From a bacterium (GTDB taxonomy: Bacteria; Bacillota; Clostridia; Oscillospirales; Acutalibacteraceae): a stretch of 34,084 nucleotides of DNA. Of this stretch, positions 1 through 8,108 are shown piece after piece; positions within the stretch are counted from its first letter, which is position 1, and the number at the start of each line of letters is the position of its first letter. The stretch covers positions 1-34,084 of the forward strand of contig JAHKVW010000137.1 of NCBI GenBank assembly GCA_020624805.1, in the 5' to 3' direction. The position numbers were made by a program, and so were the translations under genes. Under the pieces are notes generated by a model that was given only the letters and a program-made list of their open reading frames with translations, ran no database searches and had not been told where the DNA came from.

Positions 1-7
1 AGCCGTT

Positions 8-781
8 ATGTCTGGTTCCACATCCATTATTAAAAATTTCGTATCGTGTGCAAAAGGCGATATTGATCCGAAAGATGCTGCTGTTGAAGTTGCGAAGGAA
101 ACCGGCAAAGGAGCAGTATACAGTTATGCAACCGCATTCTCCGGCGCAGTGATAAAAGGCGCGATGCAGAATGCTTCGTCCGGATACGTTAGAGCCTTGT
201 CAAAAACCTCACTGCCCACACAGATGGTGTCGACCACTGTGAACGTGGGCAAGGTCATGAAGAGGTATCTTTCCGGCGAGATCACGGGCGCTCAGTGTAT
301 CGAGCAGCTCGGCGAGGACGGCTTTGGTGAGTTAGGTGCGGCAATGTGTTCTACCATGGCGGTAGCAGCTGTGCAGGGCGTTGGAAATTCCGCACTTACG
401 ATTGTCGCGGGAGCTGCAGGAGCCAGCATTGGTTATATGGCGGCAGTTGCGGTCTATCAGGAATTGTCAACATCGTTGAAAGATCGCGAGCTTGCTGTTG
501 AACGCCGCATACAGATAGAAGCTGAATGTGCTGAGGCGGTAATACTGATACAACAGTATCGTGCAGAGATGATCGATTCCTACGAGAAGTATTTTACTCA
601 GCGCTTAACGGATTTCAAAAACGGTATGGATGCTATGGACGAGGCAATAGAGAGAGGCGATATCGACGGATTCTTAGCGTCAAACGCTCAGATCCAATCG
701 GCTCTCGGTCGCAAGATTCAGTTCTCATCTCAACAGGAATTTGACAATCTGATGATGTCGGATGAGGCTTTCAAGCTGTAA
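8..781 (+). CDS. Uncharacterised Gly/Ala-rich protein next to TerB-like gene
   Basis: I do not recognise the family. The 257-residue product has a hydrophobic Gly/Ala/Ser-rich stretch at about residues 107-150 (for example AGAAGASIGYMAAVAVY), consistent with a glycine-zipper-type membrane-associated helical hairpin. An acidic helical C-terminal half follows (about 150-257) and ends in a QFSSQQEFDNLMMSDEAFKL-like tail. The reading frame is open to the window edge, so the true start may lie upstream; no ribosome site can be judged with only seven bases before the ATG. The stop is 10 bases before the next start, whose Shine-Dalgarno begins at this stop, so the two are surely co-transcribed. The context (TerB-like protein, then another Gly/Ala-rich protein) suggests a membrane-linked module. 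Function unknown. Confidence 0.75.
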   Translation: MSGSTSIIKNFVSCAKGDIDPKDAAVEVAKETGKGAVYSYATAFSGAVIKGAMQNASSGYVRALSKTSLPTQMVSTTVNVGKVMKRYLSGEITGAQCIEQLGEDGFGELGAAMCSTMAVAAVQGVGNSALTIVAGAAGASIGYMAAVAVYQELSTSLKDRELAVERRIQIEAECAEAVILIQQYRAEMIDSYEKYFTQRLTDFKNGMDAMDEAIERGDIDGFLASNAQIQSALGRKIQFSSQQEFDNLMMSDEAFKL

Positions 782-791
782 GGAGGAAGAA

Positions 792-1604
792 ATGAAATAC
801 TATTCAGTCAAAAGTGCTGTAGCAGTCTTTTACTATCTCTTGTCGGTTGATAACAAAATCCTACAAGAGGAGCTGCGCAAGTTTGACGAGATCGGCGCGG
901 AAATAGATGCAGCAAACTTTATGAGCTATCGTAATCAGGTCATATGGCGGTGCGAGAATCAAAAACGAACCACGAATTATGCAAAGAATTATTACGACGT
1001 AATTTCAGAAGGCGTTGATATGGAGCTCCGTGCAGTCATCGGCGACAATGAGAATGTAATCGCATCCCGACTACTCATATGGAATCTGTTGGTAATCGCG
1101 TACAGTGACGCTGAGTATCATCCGACTGAACGCAGATTGATCGAGCAAATTGTGCGAACATCTGAAATGCCAACAAGTGTATTTCAGGAAATGGAACTGC
1201 TGATCCGTTCAGCGGTTGAAGTGGAAAATGAGCGTAATTGGCTGTCGTATTCCGGTCGTCCATACAATGAGGTTGCTCCGAGAATTGAAGCGCTGAACAG
1301 GAGAATTGCCTACATCACTGAAAGCGCGAAAAAACTGATCGACGATGAGGTCATGACTCCATCAATAGAGGCACTGAAAATCAAAACGAACGTATTTGAT
1401 CATGTAGAAGGAGCAGTTGCTCCGGTTACCAACAGAGTAAGAGAAAGATTTGAACCGGCGACGTCCGGCGTATCAAATGCTGTCGCGCCTGTCGGAGAAA
1501 AAGCCGGAGAGGTTTTCGAAAGCGCCAAAGCTGCTGTGTCCGGAATAGCCTCTGATGTAGGCAAATCATTAGGTGGCTTTTTTGGATTTGGAAAAAAGAA
1601 GTAA
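792..1604 (+). CDS. TerB-like helical domain protein
   Basis: The 270-residue product has, at about residues 90-140, a helix pair containing AYSDAEYHPTERRLIEQIV. This is the usual pattern of the TerB / DjlA-N fold, in which acidic residues in the first helix pair bind metal. TerB-family proteins are linked to tellurite resistance, phage resistance and membrane stress. Two imperfect repeats (VEGAVAPVTNRV, VSNAVAPVGEKAG) and a short FGFGKKK end form a flexible C-terminus. The start at the MKYYSV methionine was chosen because AGGAGGAAGA sits right before it; an in-frame ATG ten codons upstream lies inside the previous gene. Eleven bases separate it from the next gene. The TerB call rests on pattern, not a profile search. 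Confidence 0.7.
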   Translation: MKYYSVKSAVAVFYYLLSVDNKILQEELRKFDEIGAEIDAANFMSYRNQVIWRCENQKRTTNYAKNYYDVISEGVDMELRAVIGDNENVIASRLLIWNLLVIAYSDAEYHPTERRLIEQIVRTSEMPTSVFQEMELLIRSAVEVENERNWLSYSGRPYNEVAPRIEALNRRIAYITESAKKLIDDEVMTPSIEALKIKTNVFDHVEGAVAPVTNRVRERFEPATSGVSNAVAPVGEKAGEVFESAKAAVSGIASDVGKSLGGFFGFGKKK

Positions 1605-1615
1605 GGAGGGAGATT

Positions 1616-2611
1616 ATGCCGTTACCTATTCTGTTTATCGGGATCGCGGTTGCTACCGGTGCCGTCGGTATTGGGAAAACAACAAAAGCTGGGTTTGAGC
1701 AACGTAACGCAAGGTTGCTAAACGAAAACTCTGATGCGCGTATGGAAGAAGCAGCAAACAGGTTAAACATCTACCGCAAACAGTGTGAGAGATCCCTCGA
1801 AATGCTTGGAAGCGAAAAGCTATTTGTCTTGAATGGCAACATTGCCGCTTTCGTGTATACATTTTCACAGATAAAAAACGTCGATTTCACAGAATCATTG
1901 GGACTCAACGAGCTTAATAAGCTGTCAATTGACAGAAAAGAATTCAAAGAACTTGGTGAGATGCGCAGCTTTGCAGGTTCATTATCTAGAGGATTAGCCG
2001 CAGGTGTGACCGGAGGTGCATTGGCGGCATTCGGTGCATACAGTGTAGCTGCTACCTTTGCAAGTGCATCTACCGGTACGGCAATAGCTTCTCTCAGCGG
2101 CGCGGCGGCATCCAACGCCACTCTCGCCTTCTTCGGTGGCGGATCACTCGCTTCCGGCGGATTAGGTATGGCTGGCGGTTCAGCCGTACTCGGCGGACTG
2201 GTTGCCGGTCCCGCTCTGTTGATCATGGGAACAATCGTTGAGGCGAAGGCAGGAAAGAATCTGGAAGATGCAAAAGCAAACGCAGCAGAAGCGACCCTGT
2301 ACTGTGAGCAGATGGAAGCGGGAGCCGATCATTGTATTGCTATCCGCAGAAGAACCGATATGTTTTACAGTTTACTGTCTATCCTTGATTCCCGATTCAT
2401 GCCGCTGATACAGAGGATGCAAACGATTGTAGCCTACGAAGGTTATGATTATTCTAGATACACAATAGAGAGTAAAAAGGCGATTGCTGCCGCTGCGTCA
2501 ATGGCAATCAGCGTCAAAGCGATTCTAGATACGCCACTTTTGACAGATGATGGTAACCTCACCGAGAAATCTGAGTCGATTTTTTCAGATACGATCAAAC
2601 TGATTAATTGA
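1616..2611 (+). CDS. Glycine-zipper-type membrane protein of the TerB-like module
   Basis: The 331-residue protein starts with a short hydrophobic segment (about residues 3-20). A polar helical region (about 25-115) follows, then a long Gly/Ala/Ser-rich hydrophobic region (about 119-210, rich in GG and GxxxG), then a helical C-terminal domain. The architecture parallels the first gene of this cluster, so the TerB-like protein is sandwiched between two Gly/Ala-rich proteins. The ribosome site AAGGAGGGAG lies just upstream of ATG and the gene follows the TerB-like gene by 11 bases, so one operon is likely. No enzymatic motif is convincing. A structural or pore-forming/remodelling role at the membrane is an inference only. 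Confidence 0.7.
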   Translation: MPLPILFIGIAVATGAVGIGKTTKAGFEQRNARLLNENSDARMEEAANRLNIYRKQCERSLEMLGSEKLFVLNGNIAAFVYTFSQIKNVDFTESLGLNELNKLSIDRKEFKELGEMRSFAGSLSRGLAAGVTGGALAAFGAYSVAATFASASTGTAIASLSGAAASNATLAFFGGGSLASGGLGMAGGSAVLGGLVAGPALLIMGTIVEAKAGKNLEDAKANAAEATLYCEQMEAGADHCIAIRRRTDMFYSLLSILDSRFMPLIQRMQTIVAYEGYDYSRYTIESKKAIAAAASMAISVKAILDTPLLTDDGNLTEKSESIFSDTIKLIN

Positions 2612-2626
2612 TTTCAAGGAGGGAAT

Positions 2627-3013
2627 ATGATAGAAGTAGTAGCGGCGCTGATATGGGACGGGGATAAATTTCTGATCTGTCAGCGGCCGGAGAATAAAGC
2701 GCGAGGGCTTTTATGGGAGTATGTCGGCGGAAAAGTCGAAGCCGGTGAAACAAAGCAGGAGGCTCTCATCCGGGAGTGTCGTGAGGAGTTAGGTATTACT
2801 ATATCAGTTGGCGATGTCTTCATGGATGTGGTACACGAGTACCCCGACATCACCGTTCACCTCACACTGTTTCACGCCAAGATTACCGAGGGCACTATTC
2901 AGCTTTTGGAGCATAACGCCGTCGCATGGATCACCCCTGCCGAGATCTCGAACTATGCTTTCTGTCCCGCGGACAAGGAGATCAATGCAAAGATCAGAAA
3001 TTATTATCAATAA
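2627..3013 (+). CDS. mutT: NUDIX hydrolase, 8-oxo-dGTP diphosphatase (MutT) type
   Basis: The 128-residue protein matches the single-domain MutT family, which hydrolyses oxidised nucleoside triphosphates such as 8-oxo-dGTP to the monophosphate. The Nudix box GX5EX7REUXEEXGU is complete: G35, E41, R49-E50, E53-E54 and G56. The N-terminal strand VAALIWDGDKFLICQR is typical. The C-terminus reads AFCPADKEINAKI, a motif whose DNA recurs three more times downstream as debris (near 6584, 8048 and 8757). A good ribosome site (AAGGAGGGAAT) precedes ATG, 15 bases after the membrane-protein gene, so it may be transcribed with that module. Substrate preference cannot be read from the sequence; the symbol indicates family only. 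Confidence 0.85.
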   Translation: MIEVVAALIWDGDKFLICQRPENKARGLLWEYVGGKVEAGETKQEALIRECREELGITISVGDVFMDVVHEYPDITVHLTLFHAKITEGTIQLLEHNAVAWITPAEISNYAFCPADKEINAKIRNYYQ

Positions 3014-3157
3014 TCATAATACAATCATTTTTAAGGGAGAACACTCGTGTTTGGATCAAAGGAATCAATTATCATTAATTAAAAAACTGAATTCTACTCA
3101 AACCGTCTTTGTCAAAACTTGCTCTGAAAAAGACAATAAATTAGCGATCTGAAGTTT

Positions 3158-3163
3158 TATAAT
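3158..3163 (+). promoter_or_regulatory. Possible SigA -10 element before the AraC-type gene
   Basis: TATAAT lies 25 bases before the ATG of the HTH gene, in a 174-base gap after mutT. No good -35 is present at 17 bases. A short GTG-initiated reading frame of 11 codons with AAGGGAG before it (near 3048) also lies in this gap and could be chance. Confidence 0.4.
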
Positions 3164-3187
3164 ACGATTAAGGTGGGGAGATAGAGT

Positions 3188-4411
3188 ATGAACGCAAAGG
3201 AAAAATATGACAGTGTAATCAATATGATTGAGGAACAAGTATCAGAAGCTGAATCGCTTAAGCCAATCGATATCGCAACGTCCGTTACAAAGAATATCGG
3301 TATAGCGTTAAGAGATTTGGCTTCAGTCTTTCTGTTCTTTACTGACAGTTCTCTAATCTCATACATACGCGACAGGCAACTAATGGCGGCGTATGAGAAT
3401 ATTATCAATAGCGAAGAGCTCAGAATCAGTGATGCAATATCATTTACCGGATACTCCGATCAGCCTACCTTTACAAAGGCATTCAGAAAGCTGTTTGATA
3501 TGACGCCCAAAGAAGCGTGGACTCTAAAGGATGATTCCATTATTCAACCTCCTCTCTTCTGGGATAATATCTCTGCATCTGAAAACAAACGTGATAAAGC
3601 GGAGGAGGACGATATGAAGATAGTTGAGATCTTTGGAATGAAGCCGGAAAAGTTTGCTGCCCTGACAGAAGCTTTAACGCTAAAATCTATATACAGTTTT
3701 AATCAACAGCAGTGTGAAATGGCTGTTGATCTGGCTAGGAGATTTAAGACGCCGTTAAAAGAAGCCTTCTCTTTTGTGGAAGATTTCTATATCAACTCGC
3801 TTGAAGTGATTATTAATATGGCGGCTATCGGCAACAAACCCGGCGACCTATATTTTATCGACAAGAGCTTTGTATTGTGCTCACAGCTACATCTGTCTAT
3901 AGACCAGTCGTTGATACTGATAAACGATTTCAATAATGTTGGGCAGGATGTTCTTAAGATCAAGCCTTGGATTCTCGACTTATATCTCAAATACGGCCGC
4001 GACTATATTGGTATCCACAGATATTGGGAGCTTATCACTTACATAGGCGGCAACAGTGATCAGTATAAACCGAGCGATGCCGACATCAGCGATCTCATTA
4101 TGGTGATCGATACTATGGCGAATCCCGCAAATGACATTAACACTCCGCAAGAGGCAATTAGGTTTTGGGAGGGAGAACAGGCAGAGCTGGATATAATGAT
4201 CGCCGCGGAATTCAGCGATCCCCGTGATTCAAGTGAGTGGATCAGAGACGAATACCCGAGCATATGGGAACAAGACGAGGGCGATCCATCACAATATGAA
4301 CGATTTGATAAAGAATATGACATGGATAATTATGGGTTCGAATTGCAGGATGAAGTTCCCGACGAAGACTGGGATCAGATAGTAGATGAGGATATGCTTG
4401 ACCTGTGGTAA
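3188..4411 (+). CDS. AraC-type HTH protein with long acidic C-terminal region
   Basis: The 407-residue protein has an AraC/XylS-like double HTH at about residues 40-111. Its second half, ISDAISFTGYSDQPTFTKAF followed by RKLFDMTPKEAW, is the classic AraC signature (recognition helix, then F..GxTPxxx). Unusually for the family, the HTH is at the N-terminus and is followed by about 290 residues with no sugar-binding fold I can recognise. The last 90 residues are strongly acidic and end in EDWDQIVDEDMLDLW. It is probably a DNA-binding regulator or adaptor. GTGGGGAG acts as ribosome site. The next gene, 86 bases on, encodes a tiny acidic protein whose end (DHDEEEW) resembles this tail. Confidence 0.75.
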   Translation: MNAKEKYDSVINMIEEQVSEAESLKPIDIATSVTKNIGIALRDLASVFLFFTDSSLISYIRDRQLMAAYENIINSEELRISDAISFTGYSDQPTFTKAFRKLFDMTPKEAWTLKDDSIIQPPLFWDNISASENKRDKAEEDDMKIVEIFGMKPEKFAALTEALTLKSIYSFNQQQCEMAVDLARRFKTPLKEAFSFVEDFYINSLEVIINMAAIGNKPGDLYFIDKSFVLCSQLHLSIDQSLILINDFNNVGQDVLKIKPWILDLYLKYGRDYIGIHRYWELITYIGGNSDQYKPSDADISDLIMVIDTMANPANDINTPQEAIRFWEGEQAELDIMIAAEFSDPRDSSEWIRDEYPSIWEQDEGDPSQYERFDKEYDMDNYGFELQDEVPDEDWDQIVDEDMLDLW

Positions 4412-4497
4412 TGATTTATCAAGCATATCAGAGCACTGGATAAACTCGTAATATATTCAAAATCTTTATGATCGCCATGGTAAAAGGAGGTTTTTGA

Positions 4498-4644
4498 GTG
4501 GGCTTGTTCGACCCTATTGATTGGGACGGTGACGGAGAACATACTCTCTTCGATGATATGCTTGAATTTGCTATCTATCAAGATTGTATAAAAGAAGACA
4601 ATACGGACGAAAATGACTATGATCATGATGAGGAGGAATGGTAA
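4498..4644 (+). CDS. 48-residue acidic EF-hand-like microprotein
   Basis: A GTG start eight bases after a strong AAAGGAGG site opens a 48-residue frame beginning MGLFDPIDWDGDGEHTLFDD and ending YDHDEEEW. The segment D8-x-D10-x-D12-G13 with D19 at the twelfth loop position resembles an EF-hand/dockerin-type calcium loop, though loop position 8 is not the usual isoleucine. The stop codon overlaps the next start (TAATG), showing translational coupling with the Cys-rich protein. Small proteins beginning FDxxDxDGDGExxxFD are common in Clostridia by my recollection; their role is unknown. It may be a calcium- or metal-binding partner of its neighbours. Confidence 0.7.
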   Translation: MGLFDPIDWDGDGEHTLFDDMLEFAIYQDCIKEDNTDENDYDHDEEEW

Positions 4645-5120
4645 TGTATTCTGAGCTTTTTGACTACACTTATTATGACAGCAAACAAAAAAGTCCACAC
4701 AACCGTCGCTGTATTGACGGGCACATCACCGGATGCGGTAAATGTGTTGGCTTCTGCACATACGAAGAGCACAGCGGCTTCCTGACAGAACGTCTTTGCA
4801 AGGAACATAATTGTATCGAAAAAGGTTGTCACTACTTCCTGCCTAAGCCAAAACAAGAGAGGATTCCGGACAAAAGCATTTGTATTTCTGATGATATTGT
4901 TTCTATTGCTTCCGGTATAACTGAATCATTAGAAGGAATGAAAGTCCTTCGAGCAACTCAAAACAGTAACGGTCAATGGAATGTCAAGTATATTACGATT
5001 TCAGATATGTACCCTATCAAGAGAATTGAGGATCAGATATCCGAAGCCATCGGAGAGACTGTCATTATGATTAACCTCAATTATGATTTCGATTTAGCGG
5101 CAAAACTGATATTCGCATAA
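4644..5120 (+). CDS. Uncharacterised protein with Cys-rich N-terminus
   Basis: The 158-residue product has a cluster of cysteines and histidines at about residues 23-63 (CIDGH, CGKCVGFC, CKEHNC, KGCHYF), which probably binds one or two zinc ions or a metal cluster. A small alpha/beta C-terminal domain without recognisable motifs follows. The start used is the second possible ATG, seven bases after AGGAGG; the ATG two codons earlier is too close to that site. Translation is coupled to the 48-residue acidic gene through a TAATG overlap. I do not recognise the family. The neighbourhood of HTH, acidic and second zinc-binding proteins hints at a shared regulatory role, but that is speculation. Confidence 0.65.
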   Translation: MYSELFDYTYYDSKQKSPHNRRCIDGHITGCGKCVGFCTYEEHSGFLTERLCKEHNCIEKGCHYFLPKPKQERIPDKSICISDDIVSIASGITESLEGMKVLRATQNSNGQWNVKYITISDMYPIKRIEDQISEAIGETVIMINLNYDFDLAAKLIFA

Positions 5121-5222
5121 CAACAAGATGATCAAAACGGGTGGGGATCATATAGCAATTACTGCATATAACCTTCATGTATGGTAGGTTTTTCATAAAG
5201 AAAAGACGAAAGGAATAGAATT

Positions 5223-6464
5223 ATGGCTGACAATATTCTCAAACAAGTTCCGTTTATCAAACACTATGACGGTATATGTCCGTGCTGTCGCAGTTTGAAG
5301 GGTACAACGGCAAGGAAGCAAAAAGCCTATGCCTATTCTCCTGACTTTTCTGAAAAAGAGAGCTGTATTCTTCAGATGCGATGTTGTAATAATTGCAACT
5401 TATCATTTTTTGTTAACTATGACAGCCGCTATATACTCAAACCACATAACGGTTATCATATCTTTTTCTTTAATGCAGCGGGTAAAAATAAACAGACAAT
5501 TAAAGAGTTGATAAACAGATTTCCGGAAGACGACACAGGAGTTCCTGAAGAATCAATCACAGAGGGAATTTTTTATCACGATTATATAAAACCGCTGACT
5601 CCCGATATCATAAAGCACTACTCTGCACCGTCGAGTACAATCGGAGTATTCTGCTACCAAATGCCACGGATCAACAACTATATGCGTGCCGCATTTATCG
5701 TCAAAGGAGATGACATAATTCAGGACAAGAAAACAATAGGATATTCTGTGAACCATCCGTATGCTCAGATAATGGTAGATACGTTGATAGACGAGTGTAT
5801 GAAATTTTCCTATCAAAATATCGAGCGTGAACTGCGCTATTGCTATATTGACAATACATTAAAAAAATATATTCTGGCAAAAATGAAAAGAAAGAATATC
5901 GAAAAGGCAGATTTTGATAATCCTGTCGATATTTATGTTTATAAAGGGAAGGGTTTGTACTGTAACAAAAATCATGTAATGGAAATGGTAACGGCAAATA
6001 TTATCAGTGCCAGAGCAACGGAGAAGCAAGCATTGAGCGTATATTATTGTGCTACCTGTAACGAGTTCTTTGTGAATGCCGATACATATTTCAAATTCTG
6101 TAGCGCATACGGTTTGCCGCCCTTGAAGCTGCATGTTGTAAAAAACTATAATAATGGATTCCTTTCTGAATCAAATTATGAAAACTTCAATGATTATTCC
6201 GAGTTGAGAATGTACGGATATTATGTGAGCGGCGACATGGCAGATAGGCCTTTGTACCGCAAACATTTGTTGGAGGATATTGTTGACAGCGGATTAATGG
6301 AAAAACACGCGATCCTACTTCACCTAGAAATGCTGATAAAAACACGAGACTATTATCCTGGAGCGGTAGCACGTTGGCGTTCGGATTATGATCACTTGAG
6401 TGCATATCATATGAATAAACAGAGAATCGTTTGGGGTAGATTTACTACAAAGCAAAACCAGTAG
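5223..6464 (+). CDS. Uncharacterised 413-residue protein with two zinc knuckles
   Basis: The protein opens with a CPCCRSL ... CCNCNLSFF-type four-cysteine knuckle (about residues 19-61) and has a second CxxC element, YYCATCNEFFVNADTYFKFC, near residues 275-290. Between them is a long region rich in Tyr, Asn, Lys and Ile with no motif I recognise. Zinc-binding knuckles with intervening alpha/beta segments occur in nucleic-acid-binding or nuclease-like proteins, but no catalytic signature can be defended here. The ribosome site GAAAGGAATAG precedes ATG. The 102-base gap from the previous gene has no obvious terminator, so co-transcription is possible. It is more AT-rich than the downstream enzyme operon, suggesting a separate origin. 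Confidence 0.65.
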   Translation: MADNILKQVPFIKHYDGICPCCRSLKGTTARKQKAYAYSPDFSEKESCILQMRCCNNCNLSFFVNYDSRYILKPHNGYHIFFFNAAGKNKQTIKELINRFPEDDTGVPEESITEGIFYHDYIKPLTPDIIKHYSAPSSTIGVFCYQMPRINNYMRAAFIVKGDDIIQDKKTIGYSVNHPYAQIMVDTLIDECMKFSYQNIERELRYCYIDNTLKKYILAKMKRKNIEKADFDNPVDIYVYKGKGLYCNKNHVMEMVTANIISARATEKQALSVYYCATCNEFFVNADTYFKFCSAYGLPPLKLHVVKNYNNGFLSESNYENFNDYSELRMYGYYVSGDMADRPLYRKHLLEDIVDSGLMEKHAILLHLEMLIKTRDYYPGAVARWRSDYDHLSAYHMNKQRIVWGRFTTKQNQ

Positions 6465-6473
6465 AGGTCATGA

Positions 6474-6634
6474 ATGATGATATTTAATTCAGTCGAAGTA
6501 ATAGCGGCGCTGATATGGGATGGGGATCGGTTCCTGATCTGTCAGAGGCTGGAGTATAAGGCTCGCGGATTATTATGGGAATATGTCCTGCTGACAAGGA
6601 GATCAACGCAAAGATCATAAAATATTATCAATAA
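6474..6634 (+). pseudogene. Internally deleted NUDIX hydrolase remnant
   Basis: The first 38 codons (VEVIAALIWDGDRFLICQRL ... GLLWEYV) are a close copy of the N-terminus of the intact NUDIX gene at 2627. The sequence then jumps directly to the last codons of the same gene (CCTGCTGACAAGGAGATCAA ... TATTATCAATAA). The Nudix box and most of the protein are missing. The junction falls at TGTC, present at both breakpoints in the intact copy (TATGTCGGC and TCTGTCCCG), so a short-homology deletion is likely. The deletion shifts frame, so the open frame ends at 6620; the ancestral stop is at 6632-6634. Divergence from the intact copy shows it is a paralogue rather than a fresh duplicate. Confidence 0.85.
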
Positions 6635-6692
6635 TCATTATTATGAGATCGCGGCTGTTTTGCCATGAATGATCAAGCCGCATCGATTATCC

Positions 6693-6729
6693 TGCCGTCG
6701 GGTTCACACTCGGCGGCATTTCCGTTTTC
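6693..6729 (+). terminator. Probable rho-independent terminator
   Basis: TGCCGTCG (6693-6700) pairs with CGGCGGCA (6711-6718) including one G-T pair, with a 10-base loop and a T-rich tail TTTCCGTTTTC. It lies after the NUDIX remnant and before the Fic promoter. Confidence 0.6.
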
Positions 6730-6786
6730 AGTCATGAATAATAGTGAAAAAATAGTGAAATTATAGTGGTGTTTTTGTTTTGGATG

Positions 6787-6795
6787 TGATATAAT
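6787..6795 (+). promoter_or_regulatory. Extended -10 promoter of the fic gene
   Basis: TGATATAAT is a TGn-TATAAT extended -10, 25 bases before the Fic ATG. The -35 region is poor, as usual for extended -10 promoters. The same hexamer with the same TGA extension recurs before the gene at 33860. Confidence 0.6.
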
Positions 6796-6820
6796 AATCT
6801 TAAAGTTGTGAGGTGTTTTT

Positions 6821-7918
6821 ATGATCAAAGTACCCCTGACAAATGAAATACTGAAATATATCACAGAGATCGACAAGAACCGGTATACGGTCTCTTCTGT
6901 CAAGCTCTCGAAGACGGTCGCGAACAGGCTACGCAAGAATTCCAAAAAGAAAAGCTCCTATGCCTCCAATAAGATCGAGGGCAACCCCCTCTCGGAGCAG
7001 CAGGCGAATGACGTCATCGACGCCGACGAGCATAAGCATTTTTTGAAGCCAGAGCAGGAGGTTCGCAACTACTTTCTGGCTTTGAATTACCTCGAGCAGC
7101 AAGCAAAGGAAAAGGCGCCGTTCTCAAAGGAGCTGATCCTATCCGTGCAAAAGCTAGTTGAGAAGGGCGCGCCCAAAGAGAAAATCGGGCTGAGAGGTCC
7201 AACGCCGCCCGGCGTATTGTTCGCTGTGTACGATTCGCAGAGCGGAACCCCCGACTATATCCCGCCGGAGTATCGCGATATTCCCGAACTGTTGGATGAG
7301 CTGGTAGAGTATGTCGATTCGACTGACGATCATCCGCTGATCGTGGCGGCAGTCGTGCATTATCAGCTGGTCACGATCCATCCGTTTGAGGACGGAAACG
7401 GCAGAACCGCCCGTCTGCTGTCAGGCTACATTCTGGACACCAACGGTTACGGCTTCAGCGGCATCGGCTCGCTGGAAGAATACTTTGCCTACGACGTAGA
7501 CGAGTATTACAGCTCTTTGCAAATGGGGCTGCCGGCGCTCTACTATTCAGGCAGGGATAACCCGCCGCATCCGGAGATATGGATCAACTACTTTTTGCGG
7601 ATGGTACTGCTGTATTCCAACAAAGTTCGCGAGTTATCGAACGCGTCGAGCGCGGATGAGATCAGCGGCAGCCTATCGTATCTCAAGCCGAGAGAAAAGG
7701 AACTGCTGCTGTTCCTTCTGAAACAATATCCGAGAGAGTTCACGCCTATCGAGGTCAGCCGTGAGATCGGCGTTACCAATAAAACGGTCATCAATCGTTT
7801 AGCGGCGCTGGTGAAGAATGGTTTTGTCGAGCCGATCATGGTACACGAACGCATCCGGAGCTATCAGCTCAGCGACTTTGCAAAGCAGAATGAGAAAAAG
7901 ATCGTTCAACAAATATGA
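6821..7918 (+). CDS. Class II Fic domain protein (AMP transferase) with C-terminal winged helix
   Basis: Fic enzymes transfer AMP, or other nucleotide moieties, to hydroxyl side chains of target proteins. The core motif HPFxxGNGRxxR is complete at residues 187-198 (HPFEDGNGRTAR). The inhibitory helix motif (S/T)xxxE(G/N) is present N-terminally as S49-N-K-I-E53-G54, which defines class II (self-inhibited) Fic proteins. A beta-flap region (GTPDYIPPE) and a C-terminal winged-helix domain (about 285-345, FTPIEVSREIGVTNKTVINR) complete the usual architecture of about 370 residues. It has its own promoter. It stands alone with no obvious antitoxin because the inhibitory motif is in cis. The target is unknown; self-regulation through the winged helix is possible. 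Confidence 0.9.
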   Translation: MIKVPLTNEILKYITEIDKNRYTVSSVKLSKTVANRLRKNSKKKSSYASNKIEGNPLSEQQANDVIDADEHKHFLKPEQEVRNYFLALNYLEQQAKEKAPFSKELILSVQKLVEKGAPKEKIGLRGPTPPGVLFAVYDSQSGTPDYIPPEYRDIPELLDELVEYVDSTDDHPLIVAAVVHYQLVTIHPFEDGNGRTARLLSGYILDTNGYGFSGIGSLEEYFAYDVDEYYSSLQMGLPALYYSGRDNPPHPEIWINYFLRMVLLYSNKVRELSNASSADEISGSLSYLKPREKELLLFLLKQYPREFTPIEVSREIGVTNKTVINRLAALVKNGFVEPIMVHERIRSYQLSDFAKQNEKKIVQQI

Positions 7919-7937
7919 ATAAATGGAGGCTGTAACC

Positions 7938-8108
7938 ATGACCTGTCCGAGATGCGGAACAAAGATAGATAGTTTACCCTGTCCGAACTGCGGCTTTCCG
8001 GTGCTGAGGAGCCTTTTCGGAATCGTTGCAAAGCGGAGAACAGGATACTGTCCCGCGGACAAGGAGATCAACAAGCGGATAACGGCAAAGCACGGACATC
8101 ATGAATGA
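7938..8108 (+). CDS. 56-residue zinc-ribbon protein with NUDIX-derived tail
   Basis: The frame begins MTCPRCGTKIDSLPCPNCGF, two CxxC knuckles forming a small zinc ribbon. After residue 36 it continues as GYCPADKEINKRI, which matches the C-terminal end of the NUDIX protein encoded at 2627, and the DNA CTGTCCCGCGGACAAGGAGATCAA is nearly identical to that gene's 3' end. The product therefore looks like a chimera: a truncated zinc-ribbon protein joined in frame to a NUDIX tail. The start was set by GGAGG nine bases upstream; an earlier in-frame ATG overlaps that ribosome site. It overlaps the next gene by eight bases. Whether it is a functional protein or debris is uncertain. Confidence 0.55.
   Translation: MTCPRCGTKIDSLPCPNCGFPVLRSLFGIVAKRRTGYCPADKEINKRITAKHGHHE

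Noticed and set aside
1655..1690. Walker A motif (GAVGIGKT) in the third gene
   Set aside because: It formally fits GxxxxGKT but lies at the end of an N-terminal hydrophobic helix, with no Walker B or nucleotide-binding fold following.
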